Shown: positions 1-6,724, numbered from the stretch's first letter. The stretch: DNA of 10,089 bases from Thiomonas sp. (GCA_028706735.1 JAQTVS010000078.1:1-10089); one strand, 5' to 3'. A program made the numbers and translations. Notes: generated by a model not told the origin, from the sequence alone.

Positions 1-93
1 TACGAATGCCCAAGCGCTATCGTTGTCCAGCGTTTGCGGACGGCGCAATTTTGCCTTGAACCGTGATGTTGTATCGACTCGCGTCATGCGCAT
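1..93 (-). CDS. DUF1905-domain protein, N-terminal part only (cut by window edge)
   Basis: A minus-strand reading frame starts at ATG 93 or ATG 87 (in frame with each other) and stays open to the window edge, giving 29 residues from ATG 87. The pattern RFKAKLRRPQ, a short acidic linker and then WAFV resembles the first strands of DUF1905 domains, small beta-barrel proteins often found beside or fused to YdeI/OmpD-associated domains. A YdeI-like gene does occur further up this run at 2319-2906. It lies 49 nt after the GFA-like gene in the same direction and probably ends that transcript within view. I see no good Shine-Dalgarno site, so the exact start is open. The function of DUF1905 is not known. 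The family call rests on a short stretch and is moderate. Confidence 0.5.
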   Translation of the reverse strand, partial: MRMTRVDTTSRFKAKLRRPQTLDNDSAWAFV

Positions 94-142
94 TCAGCCA
101 TAACTGCGGGTTTGACAAAAACCGCGCGGGTCGCCACGGCTA

Positions 143-490
143 TCAGAGCGCGCGACCATCAAAACTCCCGACGGCCAGGGTCGCAAGATCGACGTCTTCA
201 AGACAACGCACGTTGATGGCCGCCATGCGCGTGCCCGATGGATCGACGCCTTCACCGAACGGATGGATGCCGCATCGTGGACAGAATTGATGCTTGATGA
301 CGTGCTTGTTGAACGTGTATGTACTGAGGTTCGTTTCCGGCGTGAGCAAAGTGAGCTTGTCCCTGGGAACGAACCAGAGCAGCGACCCCTTGCGCGAACA
401 GATCGAGCAATTGCAAGCCATCGCCTGCGTAAGCTCGCCCTCGACCGCGAACGCAATCTGACCGCAGTGGCAACTACCCTTGTATTTCAT
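143..490 (-). CDS. GFA/CENP-V family zinc-binding protein
   Basis: This 115-residue protein has the cysteine layout of the GFA (glutathione-dependent formaldehyde-activating enzyme, CENP-V) fold: CHC at C7 and C9, a CNCSIC cluster at C26, C28 and C31, and CPRCG at C70 and C73. These would bind two zinc ions, one structural and one near the active site. The length is normal for a single-domain member. Family members are often annotated as S-hydroxymethylglutathione synthases, but that activity has been questioned and most paralogues have no proven substrate. The start overlaps the stop of the upstream glutathione S-transferase by 4 bp (ATGA), implying translational coupling and perhaps a shared glutathione-related role; that role is inference. 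The family call is firm and the reaction is not. Confidence 0.85.
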   Translation of the reverse strand: MKYKGSCHCGQIAFAVEGELTQAMACNCSICSRKGSLLWFVPRDKLTLLTPETNLSTYTFNKHVIKHQFCPRCGIHPFGEGVDPSGTRMAAINVRCLEDVDLATLAVGSFDGRAL

Positions 491-1161
491 TGCGCTGCTC
501 CTTCTGGTTGATAGGGTGGGAATCTGCCGGCGTTGATCGCCAATTGCGCGGAGAATGCCCGCTTGTACGCGGGCCGCGCTTCGCCTCGCGCGACGTAGGC
601 AGCCAGGTTCGGAAATTCGTCCAGAATGCCCGACGACCGCAGCCTGAGCAGCACCGACACCATCAAGAGGTCGCCCGCGCTGAATGCGCCATCGAGCCAG
701 TCGGCATCGCCTAACCGAGCGGATAGCTGACCCAGCCGATGGCGGATGCGATCCCGGATCAGTGGCAGGCGCGCCTCGCTCCAGGGCTTGTCGCCCTCCA
801 GAAACTTGGCGGTTACAAGTTCAAGGATCGGTGGCTCCACCGTGTTGAGCGCGGCAAACATCCACATGATCGCGCGCGCCCGTGCATCGGCACCTTTCGG
901 CAGCAAGCCCGCATGGCGTTCGGCGATATGCAAGACGATCGCGCCCGACTCGAACAGGACCAGATCGCCTTCCTCATAGCTTGGAATCTGGCCGAAAGGA
1001 TGAAGGCGCAAATGCGCGGGTTCCGTCAGCGCATGGAATGACACAAGTCGAACCTCGTAGGCTTGGCCCACTTCTTCAAGCGCCCAGCGCACGCGCGTAT
1101 CGCGCGCCAGTCCCTTGCCGCCGTCGGGCGGGCGTTCAAAAGCAGTGATGGTGATGGTCAT
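487..1161 (-). CDS. Glutathione S-transferase family protein
   Basis: This 224-residue protein shows both GST domains. The thioredoxin-like N domain (about 1-85) has RVRWALEE at 23-30, the cis-proline motif GQIP at 57-60 and ESGAIV at 71-76, which normally holds the glutathione gamma-glutamyl group. The helical C domain (about 95-215) contains the N-capping box region FSAGD at 160-164. It would act in the cytosol, conjugating glutathione to electrophiles or reducing peroxides; the substrate cannot be read from sequence. The usual N-terminal catalytic Ser/Cys of an SPFS-type motif is replaced by a PDGGKGLARD stretch seen in a bacterial subgroup. I chose ATG 1161 over an upstream in-frame ATG at 1209 because the fold begins there, although the ribosome site is weak. 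It lies 100 nt after the YCII-like gene and overlaps the GFA-like gene by 4 bp. Confidence 0.88.
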   Translation of the reverse strand: MTITITAFERPPDGGKGLARDTRVRWALEEVGQAYEVRLVSFHALTEPAHLRLHPFGQIPSYEEGDLVLFESGAIVLHIAERHAGLLPKGADARARAIMWMFAALNTVEPPILELVTAKFLEGDKPWSEARLPLIRDRIRHRLGQLSARLGDADWLDGAFSAGDLLMVSVLLRLRSSGILDEFPNLAAYVARGEARPAYKRAFSAQLAINAGRFPPYQPEGAAQ

Positions 1162-1261
1162 CGAGAGACTCTGCCGGATGCAAACATGCTTGCTGACAGG
1201 CTCATCCACTCAGGCTTGGAACACGGCCTCGTGTACGCGCAACAGGTGTCGGGCGTCATGT

Positions 1262-1618
1262 CTATGCTCCCGGCACCGGCAAGCACTCCATGATTTCCAC
1301 GGCTTCACCGGGGAAGATCGAGAAATGCGGATGGCCTTCGAACATCCTAGCGGCGGCCTCGTGTGACTCGGCAGAGACCACGGCGTAGGCACAAATGCTG
1401 TTTCGCGCGTCCTGAATACCGGCGGGCGAAACACGTTTCGTCTTTCCGACCGGACTGCCCGTCACCACGACGTGCTTTTTGTTCGCTTCCATCCAGGCAT
1501 GCCAAGCGTTCATTCCGGCTTGCGTCCGCTCGTGCTGCGCGGATTCGCTGAGCGCATTCCAGCCCGATTTCGCCGTTGCTTCGTCAGTGCCCGTGAAAAC
1601 GGCAAGAAAGTTCTTCAT
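1262..1618 (-). CDS. YCII-related (YciI-like) small protein, no DGPF motif
   Basis: This 118-residue cytosolic protein begins MKNFLAVFTG and ends with the HPHFSIFPGEAVEIMECLP pattern common to a proteobacterial YCII-like family with a dimeric alpha-beta barrel fold. It lacks the DGPF motif of the three other YciI-type proteins in this run, so it belongs to a different subfamily. No enzymatic activity is established for the family. The start at 1618 is preceded by a strong AAGGAG site about 6 nt away; an upstream in-frame ATG at 1678 would read through the hairpin at 1640-1677 and is unlikely. It is the first gene of the GST-GFA-DUF1905 block, downstream of a candidate ECF-type promoter at 1685-1711. 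Confidence 0.75.
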   Translation of the reverse strand: MKNFLAVFTGTDEATAKSGWNALSESAQHERTQAGMNAWHAWMEANKKHVVVTGSPVGKTKRVSPAGIQDARNSICAYAVVSAESHEAAARMFEGHPHFSIFPGEAVEIMECLPVPGA

Positions 1619-1639
1619 AAGGTGCTCCTTGAGTTTGCT

Positions 1640-1677
1640 TGCAGGCCTTGCACTCCGGATTGAGTTGCAAGCCTGCA
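1640..1677 (-). other. Leader stem-loop upstream of the YCII-like gene
   Basis: The 38-nt segment folds on itself. TGCAGGC (1640-1646) pairs with GCCTGCA (1671-1677), TTGCA (1648-1652) pairs with TGCAA (1666-1670), and CTC (1653-1655) pairs with GAG (1662-1664). Single-base bulges fall at 1647 and 1665, and the loop is six bases. No T-run follows on either strand, so it is not a classical terminator. It lies between the candidate promoter at 1685-1711 and the AAGGAG site of the gene starting at 1618, so it would form near the 5' end of that mRNA and may stabilise it or modulate its translation. Confidence 0.45.
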
Positions 1678-1684
1678 CTCACAC

Positions 1685-1711
1685 GAAGAACGAACCGGCA
1701 GCCAATCGACA
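1685..1711 (-). promoter_or_regulatory. Candidate ECF-type promoter, weaker third copy (P3)
   Basis: On the minus strand TGTCGATT (from 1711) is followed by 12 bases and then GTTCTTCGTG. The -35-like half matches P1 and P2 (7233-7259 and 6725-6751) in all eight bases. The -10-like half matches in 6 of 10, with CTTC where the others have CGTC, at the same 17-nt spacing from TGTCGA. It sits 66 nt before the ATG of the YCII-like gene, in the longest gap of the run and in the right orientation. The mismatch in the -10 core keeps confidence moderate. Confidence 0.4.
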
Positions 1712-1756
1712 AACCGTGGAAATTTCCCGATCGCCGCTCTCCGACGCCGTTGCGGA

Positions 1757-2242
1757 TCACGCCGCCAGCGCGGCGGCGGCGAGCATAGCCGCTACGGCCG
1801 AGGCGAACGTGCGGACATGATTCCACGCGAGCCATTCGCGCACATACACCGGCCAGTACGCCAGCAATTCGGGCGAACCCGCCGCGAGGCGGGCGAGACG
1901 CTCGTTGCGCGGCACGTTGAACGCCACGGTGACGCCGAACGCGCCGAGCGCGTAGCTGAGACCCGCAGCAAACAGCAGCCAGGATCGCGTGCCGCCCCAG
2001 GCGAACGCCGCCATGCCGATGCAGGCGAGCGCGAGCAGCGCGGTGCCGACGAACAACCCAAGGAACAGCGGGTTGAGCACGACAACGTTGATGCGCTGCA
2101 TCGCCGCGACACCGGTCGCGGCGGGCAGATCGGCAAGCGCCTTCATCACGAACGCGGAGAAGGCGAAGAACACGCCGCCGACGAGCCCGCTGCCGACGCT
2201 GGTGAGCAGCAGCACGACAGTTTCAAGATCGGGGCCGGACAT
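1757..2242 (-). CDS. DUF1772 (anthrone oxygenase-like) integral membrane protein
   Basis: This 161-residue protein has four predicted membrane helices at about 9-33, 55-80, 86-108 and 141-160. The conserved FNVPRNERLA segment (108-117) after helix 3 and the WNHVRT segment (140-145) before helix 4 are hallmarks of DUF1772, a family related to fungal anthrone oxygenases. In bacteria these inner-membrane proteins are uncharacterised, and an oxygenase role here is only suggested by homology. It follows the YdeI-like gene after 76 nt and precedes the YCII-like gene by 138 nt. The ribosome site is weak (AGGG close to the ATG). No promoter of the shared type is seen ahead of it, so it is probably read through from upstream. 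Confidence 0.8.
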   Translation of the reverse strand: MSGPDLETVVLLLTSVGSGLVGGVFFAFSAFVMKALADLPAATGVAAMQRINVVVLNPLFLGLFVGTALLALACIGMAAFAWGGTRSWLLFAAGLSYALGAFGVTVAFNVPRNERLARLAAGSPELLAYWPVYVREWLAWNHVRTFASAVAAMLAAAALAA

Positions 2243-2318
2243 GGCCCTAGTTGGTTGCGGGCTTTTTCATCGGGTTTGCACCTCAAGGTTTCCGCTGGGT
2301 CAAAAACAGGGGCTGGCA

Positions 2319-2906
2319 TCATGGATGCAGCTTTTCATGCTGTTCCAGCATGCGCACGAATTTCGCAATGCGCGCAGCGCGGGTTTCGGCTTTCTTTGCG
2401 GTTTGTATGCGGAACAGCAGCGCGTAGCGATTGCGGCTGTCGAGCGTCTGAAAGTAAGCAAGGGCACTGGGATGGCTGTCCAGCGCGGACTGAAAATCCT
2501 CCGGCACGGTGGCCGTGCTGGCCGAATCGTAGGCGGCGTCCCAGCGGCCATCGTGCTTTGCGCGCGCAATCTCGCTCAGCCCGGCCGGTTTCATCCGTCC
2601 AGCCTCGACCAGAGCAAGCGCCTTGGCTTTGTTGATCTTCGACCAGATGCTGGTGGCCGCGCGACGGGTGAATTGCTGTCGCCAGAACTTCGCGTCCTGC
2701 GCCTGTTTTTGCCCGTCTATCCAGCCAAAACACAGCGCGGCTTCGATGGCTTCGTCGTACGTCAGCGAGCGAGCTTCGCTGCCTTTTTTCGCAAGCTTTA
2801 ACCACGCGCCAGGTGATGCGGCGTGATGTTCTTCCAGCCAGGCAAACCAGTCTGCCTGCTGCGCGCAGTGCAGAATGGGCAGCGCTTGCGACGGTTCAGG
2901 CTTCAT
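2319..2906 (-). CDS. YdeI/OmpD-associated family protein
   Basis: This 195-residue protein has the features of the YdeI/OmpD-associated (bacteriocin-protection) family: an N-terminal tryptophan-rich segment WFAWLEEHH (20-28), the core SLTYDEAIEAALCFGWIDG (47-65), WSKINKAKAL (88-97), and a C-terminal arginine- and lysine-rich helix AARIAKFVRML (177-187). Its length is typical for a member without a fused DUF1905 domain. Some homologues are linked to survival against antimicrobial peptides, but the biochemical role is unknown. It starts 12 nt after the stop of the third DGPF gene, with no clear Shine-Dalgarno site, so translation may depend on reinitiation. A separate DUF1905 gene, a common fusion partner of this family, appears at the left edge of the window. 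Confidence 0.85.
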   Translation of the reverse strand: MKPEPSQALPILHCAQQADWFAWLEEHHAASPGAWLKLAKKGSEARSLTYDEAIEAALCFGWIDGQKQAQDAKFWRQQFTRRAATSIWSKINKAKALALVEAGRMKPAGLSEIARAKHDGRWDAAYDSASTATVPEDFQSALDSHPSALAYFQTLDSRNRYALLFRIQTAKKAETRAARIAKFVRMLEQHEKLHP

Positions 2907-2918
2907 TTTCGAGTATGC

Positions 2919-3329
2919 CTATGCAGCGGGGGCGGTGCGTTGGCGGGGCTGCGCAGGCGCATCGAATCCCAGCGCGCGGGTCGGCGCGTCATCGGCAATG
3001 GCGCGCACCTCAACGCAGCCGAAGCGCGCGCCGGGAATTTGCGCGGCGATCGCAATGGCGGCGTTCAAATCCGCCGCATCGATCAGGTAATAGCCGCCCA
3101 GCATTTCCTTGGTTTCGGCAAACGGGCCGTCGGTGATTTGCAGCTTGCCGTCGCGCACGCGCAGCGTCTTCGCCGTTTCTGGTGGCAGCAGGCGGTTGGC
3201 AGCGACGAACTGGCCGCTGGCCTTGATGCGCGCGGTGAATACGGCGTAGTCCTGAAACAGCGCGGCCGCGTCGGCCTCGCTCAGGTGTTCCATCATCTTC
3301 TCGGCGCTGATCAGGCAGATGAATTTCAT
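2919..3329 (-). CDS. DGPF-domain (YciI family) protein, copy 3
   Basis: This 136-residue protein begins MKFICLIS and carries the family motif DGPFAETKE at 67-75, followed by GGYYLIDAADLNAAIAIAAQ, the second strand-helix unit of the ferredoxin-like fold. The tail after about residue 112 is alanine- and proline-rich and looks disordered. ATG 3329 is chosen because CAGGAG lies 6-7 nt upstream and the fold begins there; the frame stays open further up to 3482, inside the next gene. DGPF proteins are small, probably dimeric cytosolic proteins of unknown activity, often encoded next to ECF sigma factors and proposed to act in stress responses. It lies 32 nt after the DUF1428 gene and 12 nt before the YdeI-like gene. 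Confidence 0.85.
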   Translation of the reverse strand: MKFICLISAEKMMEHLSEADAAALFQDYAVFTARIKASGQFVAANRLLPPETAKTLRVRDGKLQITDGPFAETKEMLGGYYLIDAADLNAAIAIAAQIPGARFGCVEVRAIADDAPTRALGFDAPAQPRQRTAPAA

Positions 3330-3361
3330 GCTTGCTCCTGGGGTGGGGAAATGCGGCGTGC

Positions 3362-4129
3362 TCACGCTGCGGATCGAGCGCCTTTTTGACCAGTGTCCAG
3401 GCTCACCACCTGCGCGAATCCGCCAATAACCATGCGTTGCATGTCGAACGGCATCTGCGCACCTTCCGGCGGCTGCATGCACTCGTCATGCATCATGCGT
3501 TCGGTCGCGGCATCGCAGACTGCGCGCGACGGCCACTCGATGAAGGAGAACACCACCGCCTCGTCCGGCTCGGCCTTCACGGCGCGACGGAAATCGGTCA
3601 CCTTGCCATTGGGCACATCGTCGCCCCAGGCTTCGACTAGGTGCAGCGCGCCGTAGTCCCTGAACATCGCCCAGGCATCTTCGGCCAGCTTGCGGTAATC
3701 CTCGCGCCTGGCCACCTGCACCGGGACGATGAAGCCCTGGACGTAGCTGTCGCTGGCCTCCTCGCCGCGCTCGACGATCGGCTCGAAGCCGCCGTAGATG
3801 AGCCGCTTGCCGTCGAACGGCATCGGGTTCTGCGCCGGGTCGAGGCGCGCGTCGGTCTGGCTCAGTTCCTGCATCCGGCCCATCACCTTGTCGCGAGCGG
3901 CCTTGTCGGGCCACTCGATCCACGAGAACACGATCGACTCGTCGTGCCTGGCCGCGACCGCGCCCTGGAAGTCGGTGGTCTTGCCCTTGGGCACGTCGGC
4001 GCCCCAGCACTCGACCACCCGCGTCGCGCCGTACTCCATGATGGCGCCACCAGTCGTACTGGCGTGGTCGATGAACGTCTGCTTGTTCGCGGTCGGCACC
4101 GCGAGTACGAAACCGTCGATGTAAGACAT
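3362..4129 (-). CDS. Tandem DUF1428 protein (two fused copies)
   Basis: This 255-residue protein is two DUF1428 domains in one chain. Domain 1 (about 1-119) starts SYIDGFVLAVP and contains VVECWGADVPKGKTTDF, IVFSWIEWP and MPFDGKRLIYGGFEPIV. Domain 2 (about 127-244) repeats each block: SYVQGFIVPV, LVEAWGDDVPNGKVTDF, VVFSFIEWP and MPFDMQRMVIGGFAQVV. Most family members are single-domain proteins of about 120 residues that form dimers of the dimeric alpha-beta barrel type, so this fusion may build a pseudo-dimer in one polypeptide. Function is unknown. An AAGGAG site lies about 6 nt before ATG 4129. It sits 28 nt after the VOC gene and 32 nt before the third DGPF gene. Confidence 0.87.
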   Translation of the reverse strand: MSYIDGFVLAVPTANKQTFIDHASTTGGAIMEYGATRVVECWGADVPKGKTTDFQGAVAARHDESIVFSWIEWPDKAARDKVMGRMQELSQTDARLDPAQNPMPFDGKRLIYGGFEPIVERGEEASDSYVQGFIVPVQVARREDYRKLAEDAWAMFRDYGALHLVEAWGDDVPNGKVTDFRRAVKAEPDEAVVFSFIEWPSRAVCDAATERMMHDECMQPPEGAQMPFDMQRMVIGGFAQVVSLDTGQKGARSAA

Positions 4130-4157
4130 GGTGTTCTCCTTGGTGTCGAGAGTGGAT

Positions 4158-4643
4158 TCAACCGCGGCGCGCGGCCTCGATCGTGGCGATGTCGATCTTG
4201 CGCATCGTCATCATCGCCTCGAAGGTGCGCTTGGCCACAGCCGGGTCGGGGTCGGTATAGCCTTCGATGAGGACGCGCGGGGTGATCTGCCACGACAAGC
4301 CCCAGCGGTCCTTGCACCAGCCGCATTCGCTTTCCTGGCCGCCGTTGTCGACGATGGCGTGCCACAGACGGTCGGTCTCGGCCTGGTCGTCGGTGGCGAT
4401 CACGAAGGAAAACGCCTCACTGTGCTTGAACTGCGGGCCACCATTCAGGCCCAGGCACGGAATGCCGCTCACGGTGAATTCGACCGTCAGCACGTCGCCC
4501 TGCTTGCCGGCGGGATAGTCGCCCGGCGCGCGGTGGACGGCGGTCACCGCGCTGTCGGGAAAGGTCGCGGCGTAGAAGCGCGCGGCATCTTCGGCGTCTT
4601 TATCGAACCAGAGACAGATGGTGTTGCGGGCGATGGGGTTCAT
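4158..4643 (-). CDS. VOC-fold protein, 3-demethylubiquinone-9 3-methyltransferase-type domain
   Basis: This 161-residue protein matches the 3-dmu-9_3-mt subgroup of the vicinal oxygen chelate superfamily. It opens with NTICLWFDKDAEDAARFYAA (7-26), then LTVEFTVSGIPCLGLNGGP (52-70), FSFVIATDDQAETDRLW (78-94) and CGWCKDRWGLSWQITP (107-122). The methyltransferase label is historical; these proteins are PhnB-like glyoxalase/bleomycin-resistance folds with no proven methyl transfer. It is probably a cytosolic, dimeric binding or detoxification protein of unknown substrate. The gene starts 12 nt after the reductase gene with a GGAGAA site just upstream, and ends 28 nt before the tandem DUF1428 gene. 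Confidence 0.88.
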   Translation of the reverse strand: MNPIARNTICLWFDKDAEDAARFYAATFPDSAVTAVHRAPGDYPAGKQGDVLTVEFTVSGIPCLGLNGGPQFKHSEAFSFVIATDDQAETDRLWHAIVDNGGQESECGWCKDRWGLSWQITPRVLIEGYTDPDPAVAKRTFEAMMTMRKIDIATIEAARRG

Positions 4644-4655
4644 GCGGGTTCTCCT

Positions 4656-5312
4656 TCAGTTTGCGGGCGCGGCGCGTTGCATCCGCAGGTGGGTGGCGCG
4701 TTCGCCGGGAATCGATTCGGTGCAGGCATAGCCCAGCGCGGGCAGGTCGAGGCCGGCGAACAGCGCCTCGCCCTGCCCCAGCAGCACCGGGCTGAGAGCA
4801 AGATGCAGTTCGTCCACCAGCCCGGCCTGCAGGTATTGCCGCACCGTGGCCGCGCCGCCGCCCAGGCGCACGTCCAGCCCAGCGGCGGCGGCCCGCGCCT
4901 GTTCCAGCGCGGCGTGGATGCCGCCGGTGACGAAGTGGAAGGTGGTGCTGCCCTGCATGGCCAACGGGGCGCGGGCGTGATGGGTGAGCACGAACACGGG
5001 TGTGTGGTACGGCGGCTCTTCGCCCCACCAGCCGCGCCAGGATTCGTCCGGCCACGGCCCGCGCACGGGGCCGAACATGTTGCGGCCGAGGATCCAGGCG
5101 CCGATGTGGTCGAAACCCTGGGCCGCCATGCGGTGATCGACGCCGGTTTCGCCTCCCGGCTGGCCGTGCATCTGTCGCCAAGCCTGCGTGGGGAAGAACC
5201 ACTGCATCAGTTCCAGCCCGCGCACGCCCAGCGGGTTGTGCACGTCCTGCCGCGGCCCGGCAGAAAAGCCGTCGAGCGAGACACCGAAGTTACACACGCG
5301 CAAGCGCGACAT
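4656..5312 (-). CDS. RibD C-terminal-type dihydrofolate reductase family protein
   Basis: This 218-residue protein has the dihydrofolate reductase-like fold of the RibD_C family. The N-terminal strand VCNFGVSLDGFSAG (6-19) is the usual opening. GAWILGRNMFGPVRGPW (71-87), PVFVLTHH (105-112) and FHFVTGGIHAALEQAR (125-140) follow, and the GGGAATVRQYLQAGLVDELHL stretch (151-171) corresponds to the NADPH-binding glycine motif and following helix. Such proteins resemble riboflavin-pathway reductases, but stand-alone members are generally uncharacterised; an NAD(P)H-dependent reductase is the reasonable inference. ATG 5312 is preceded by GGAGG at good spacing; the frame is open as far as 5825, but that upstream part is a shadow of the SRPBCC gene. 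It lies 14 nt after that gene and 12 nt before the VOC gene. Confidence 0.88.
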   Translation of the reverse strand: MSRLRVCNFGVSLDGFSAGPRQDVHNPLGVRGLELMQWFFPTQAWRQMHGQPGGETGVDHRMAAQGFDHIGAWILGRNMFGPVRGPWPDESWRGWWGEEPPYHTPVFVLTHHARAPLAMQGSTTFHFVTGGIHAALEQARAAAAGLDVRLGGGAATVRQYLQAGLVDELHLALSPVLLGQGEALFAGLDLPALGYACTESIPGERATHLRMQRAAPAN

Positions 5313-5326
5313 GGTGCGATCCTCCA

Positions 5327-5782
5327 TCAATGCTGCGGCGGGCCGGCGTCGGCCTCGACCAGCAGCGCCAGCAGTTGCAGCGACTCCTGCCAGCCGAGGT
5401 AGCAAGCTTCGAGCGGGATGGCCGCTGGGATGCCCGCCTGCGCCACCTGCAGTTCGGTGCCGCAGAACACGTCGCGCAGGGCGATGGTGGTCTCCATCAC
5501 GCCAGGCAGATTTGGATCGTCGAAGGCATCCGTATGGCGGATGCGCACGTTGGGCGCCAGCTCCAGATACTCGCCGCCGAAGGCATGGCTCTGGCCCGTG
5601 CCGAATTGGGTGAAGACCATGCGGTAGCGGCCGCCGACGCGCGCGTCGAGTTCGAGCACCTTGCCCGTGAAGCAGTGCGGCGGCAGCCATTTGGCGAGGG
5701 CCTCGGCGTCGAGAAAGGCGCGGTAGACGCGCTCGGGCGGGGCGCGCAGCACACGGTGCAGTTGCACGGTTTGCGGGGTCAT
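5327..5782 (-). CDS. SRPBCC/AHSA1 (START-like) domain protein
   Basis: This 151-residue protein has the helix-grip fold signatures of bacterial AHSA1-like SRPBCC proteins: an N-terminal strand followed by RAPPERVYRAFLDAEALAKWLPP (13-35), the VGGRYRMVF strand (49-57), GGEYLELAPNVRIRHT (69-84), a strand ending METTIAL (96-102), and the C-terminal helix region YLGWQESLQLLALLVE (128-143). The fold encloses a hydrophobic ligand pocket; the ligand is unknown and the Hsp90-activator name does not imply that role here. AAGGAG lies about 8 nt before ATG 5782. SRPBCC, DGPF and VOC genes frequently occur together next to ECF sigma genes, as they do here. Confidence 0.88.
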   Translation of the reverse strand: MTPQTVQLHRVLRAPPERVYRAFLDAEALAKWLPPHCFTGKVLELDARVGGRYRMVFTQFGTGQSHAFGGEYLELAPNVRIRHTDAFDDPNLPGVMETTIALRDVFCGTELQVAQAGIPAAIPLEACYLGWQESLQLLALLVEADAGPPQH

Positions 5783-5821
5783 GGGCTTGCTCCTTGGGGT
5801 GTTGTGGGCAGTCGGCTGGGC

Positions 5822-6172
5822 TCAAGCCTCATAGCACGGCGCGCACTCGCGCACCTCGACGCTGGCGTAACGCGCGGCCGGGCAGCGCTGCGCGATGGCG
5901 ACGGCCTCGTTCAGGCTGGCGCAGTCGAGCAGAAAAAAGTCGCCGAGCATTTCCTTGGATTCGGTGAACGGGCCATCGCGCAGCGCCGGTTTGGCGTGTC
6001 GCACTTGCACGCGCACGCCGTGGCGGTCGGGGCGCAGCGATTCGCTGGACAGCAGCTTGTCGCCGAGGCTTTCGCCGAAGGCCACCATCTCGGCGTAGCA
6101 GGCATGGGCCTCGGCTTCGCTGCGCGCTTCGCGCTGGCCACGCGGCTCAAGGATCAACAGCAGATACGACAT
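5822..6172 (-). CDS. DGPF-domain (YciI family) protein, copy 2
   Basis: This 116-residue protein, the shortest DGPF copy here, begins MSYLLLILEPRGQ and carries DGPFTESKE at 66-74, then MLGDFFLLDCASLNEAVAIAQRCP. It ends soon after the last strand (VEVREC) with no disordered tail. ATG 6172 is chosen because the fold starts there and a GGGAAGCG stretch can serve as a weak ribosome site; the frame stays open to 6286 but overlaps the upstream VOC gene. It lies 38 nt downstream of the VOC gene and 39 nt upstream of the SRPBCC gene. As with the other copies, no biochemical activity is established, and a stress-linked role is inferred from family context. Confidence 0.85.
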   Translation of the reverse strand: MSYLLLILEPRGQREARSEAEAHACYAEMVAFGESLGDKLLSSESLRPDRHGVRVQVRHAKPALRDGPFTESKEMLGDFFLLDCASLNEAVAIAQRCPAARYASVEVRECAPCYEA

Positions 6173-6210
6173 GGTTTCGCTTCCCTGGTGTGGTGGTGGT
6201 GATGTTCGGC

Positions 6211-6672
6211 TCAGCGCATGGCGGCGGCGGCTGCGGCGCGGATCTGCTCGGGGCTCAGGTCGCGCACATGCGTGGCGATGGACCAACTATGGCCGAAGGG
6301 GTCGCGCAACTGGCCGTAGCGGTCGCCCCAGAACTGGTCGGCCAGCGGCATGGTGACCGTGGCGCCGGCTCGCATGGCACGCGCGAAGGCGGCGTCGGCG
6401 TCCTCGACCTGCAAGTGGATCGTCACCGGCGAGCCCTTCAGGTCCTGCGGGGCGTGCGCGCCCATAGCGGGCATTTCGTCGAACAGGAACAGTTGCGAGT
6501 CGCCGATGAGCACGCAGGCGTGCATGATCTTGCCGTCGGGCATGGGCAGGCGGAACAGCTCGATGGCGCCGAAGGCTTTTTTGTAGAACTCGATCGCCGC
6601 CGCCGCGTCGCGGCAGACCAGGTGCGGGGTGAGGCTGTGCATGCCCTCGGGTATGGCTTGGACCTTGCTCAT
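6211..6672 (-). CDS. PhnB-like VOC (glyoxalase/bleomycin resistance fold) protein
   Basis: This 153-residue protein has two beta-alpha-beta-beta-beta modules of the VOC superfamily. Module 1 runs from LTPHLVCRDAAAAIEFYKKA (14-33) to MHACVLIGDSQLFLFDE (50-66). Module 2 runs from VTIHLQVEDADAAFARA (83-99) to the PhnB-type FWGDRYGQLRDPFGHSW (114-130). Members bind divalent metal or small hydrophobic ligands, and some protect against electrophiles or drugs, but the PhnB branch lacks a defined reaction. GGAGAG lies about 6 nt before ATG 6672. It is separated from the first DGPF gene by 91 nt that contain candidate promoter P2 (6725-6751), so it probably heads a transcription unit running at least to 2319. 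Confidence 0.9.
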   Translation of the reverse strand: MSKVQAIPEGMHSLTPHLVCRDAAAAIEFYKKAFGAIELFRLPMPDGKIMHACVLIGDSQLFLFDEMPAMGAHAPQDLKGSPVTIHLQVEDADAAFARAMRAGATVTMPLADQFWGDRYGQLRDPFGHSWSIATHVRDLSPEQIRAAAAAAMR

Positions 6673-6724
6673 GGTGATCTCTCCTCGGGTGGGTTGCGGA
6701 CGCCGCGTGGCGCCCTGTGGAGAC

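Noticed and set aside
1817..2635. A 272-codon plus-strand open frame opposite the DUF1772 gene and part of the YdeI-like gene
   Set aside because: It overlaps two genes with solid family motifs and reads as an Arg/Glu/His-rich shadow.
4128..5402. A 424-codon plus-strand open frame opposite the VOC and RibD_C-type genes
   Set aside because: Its translation has no recognisable domain, while the minus-strand genes there have clear family motifs and ribosome sites. Long antisense frames are expected in GC-rich DNA.
5000..6202. A 400-codon plus-strand open frame opposite the SRPBCC and DGPF genes
   Set aside because: It is a shadow of three well-supported minus-strand genes, with low-complexity Arg/Ala-rich translation and no domain.
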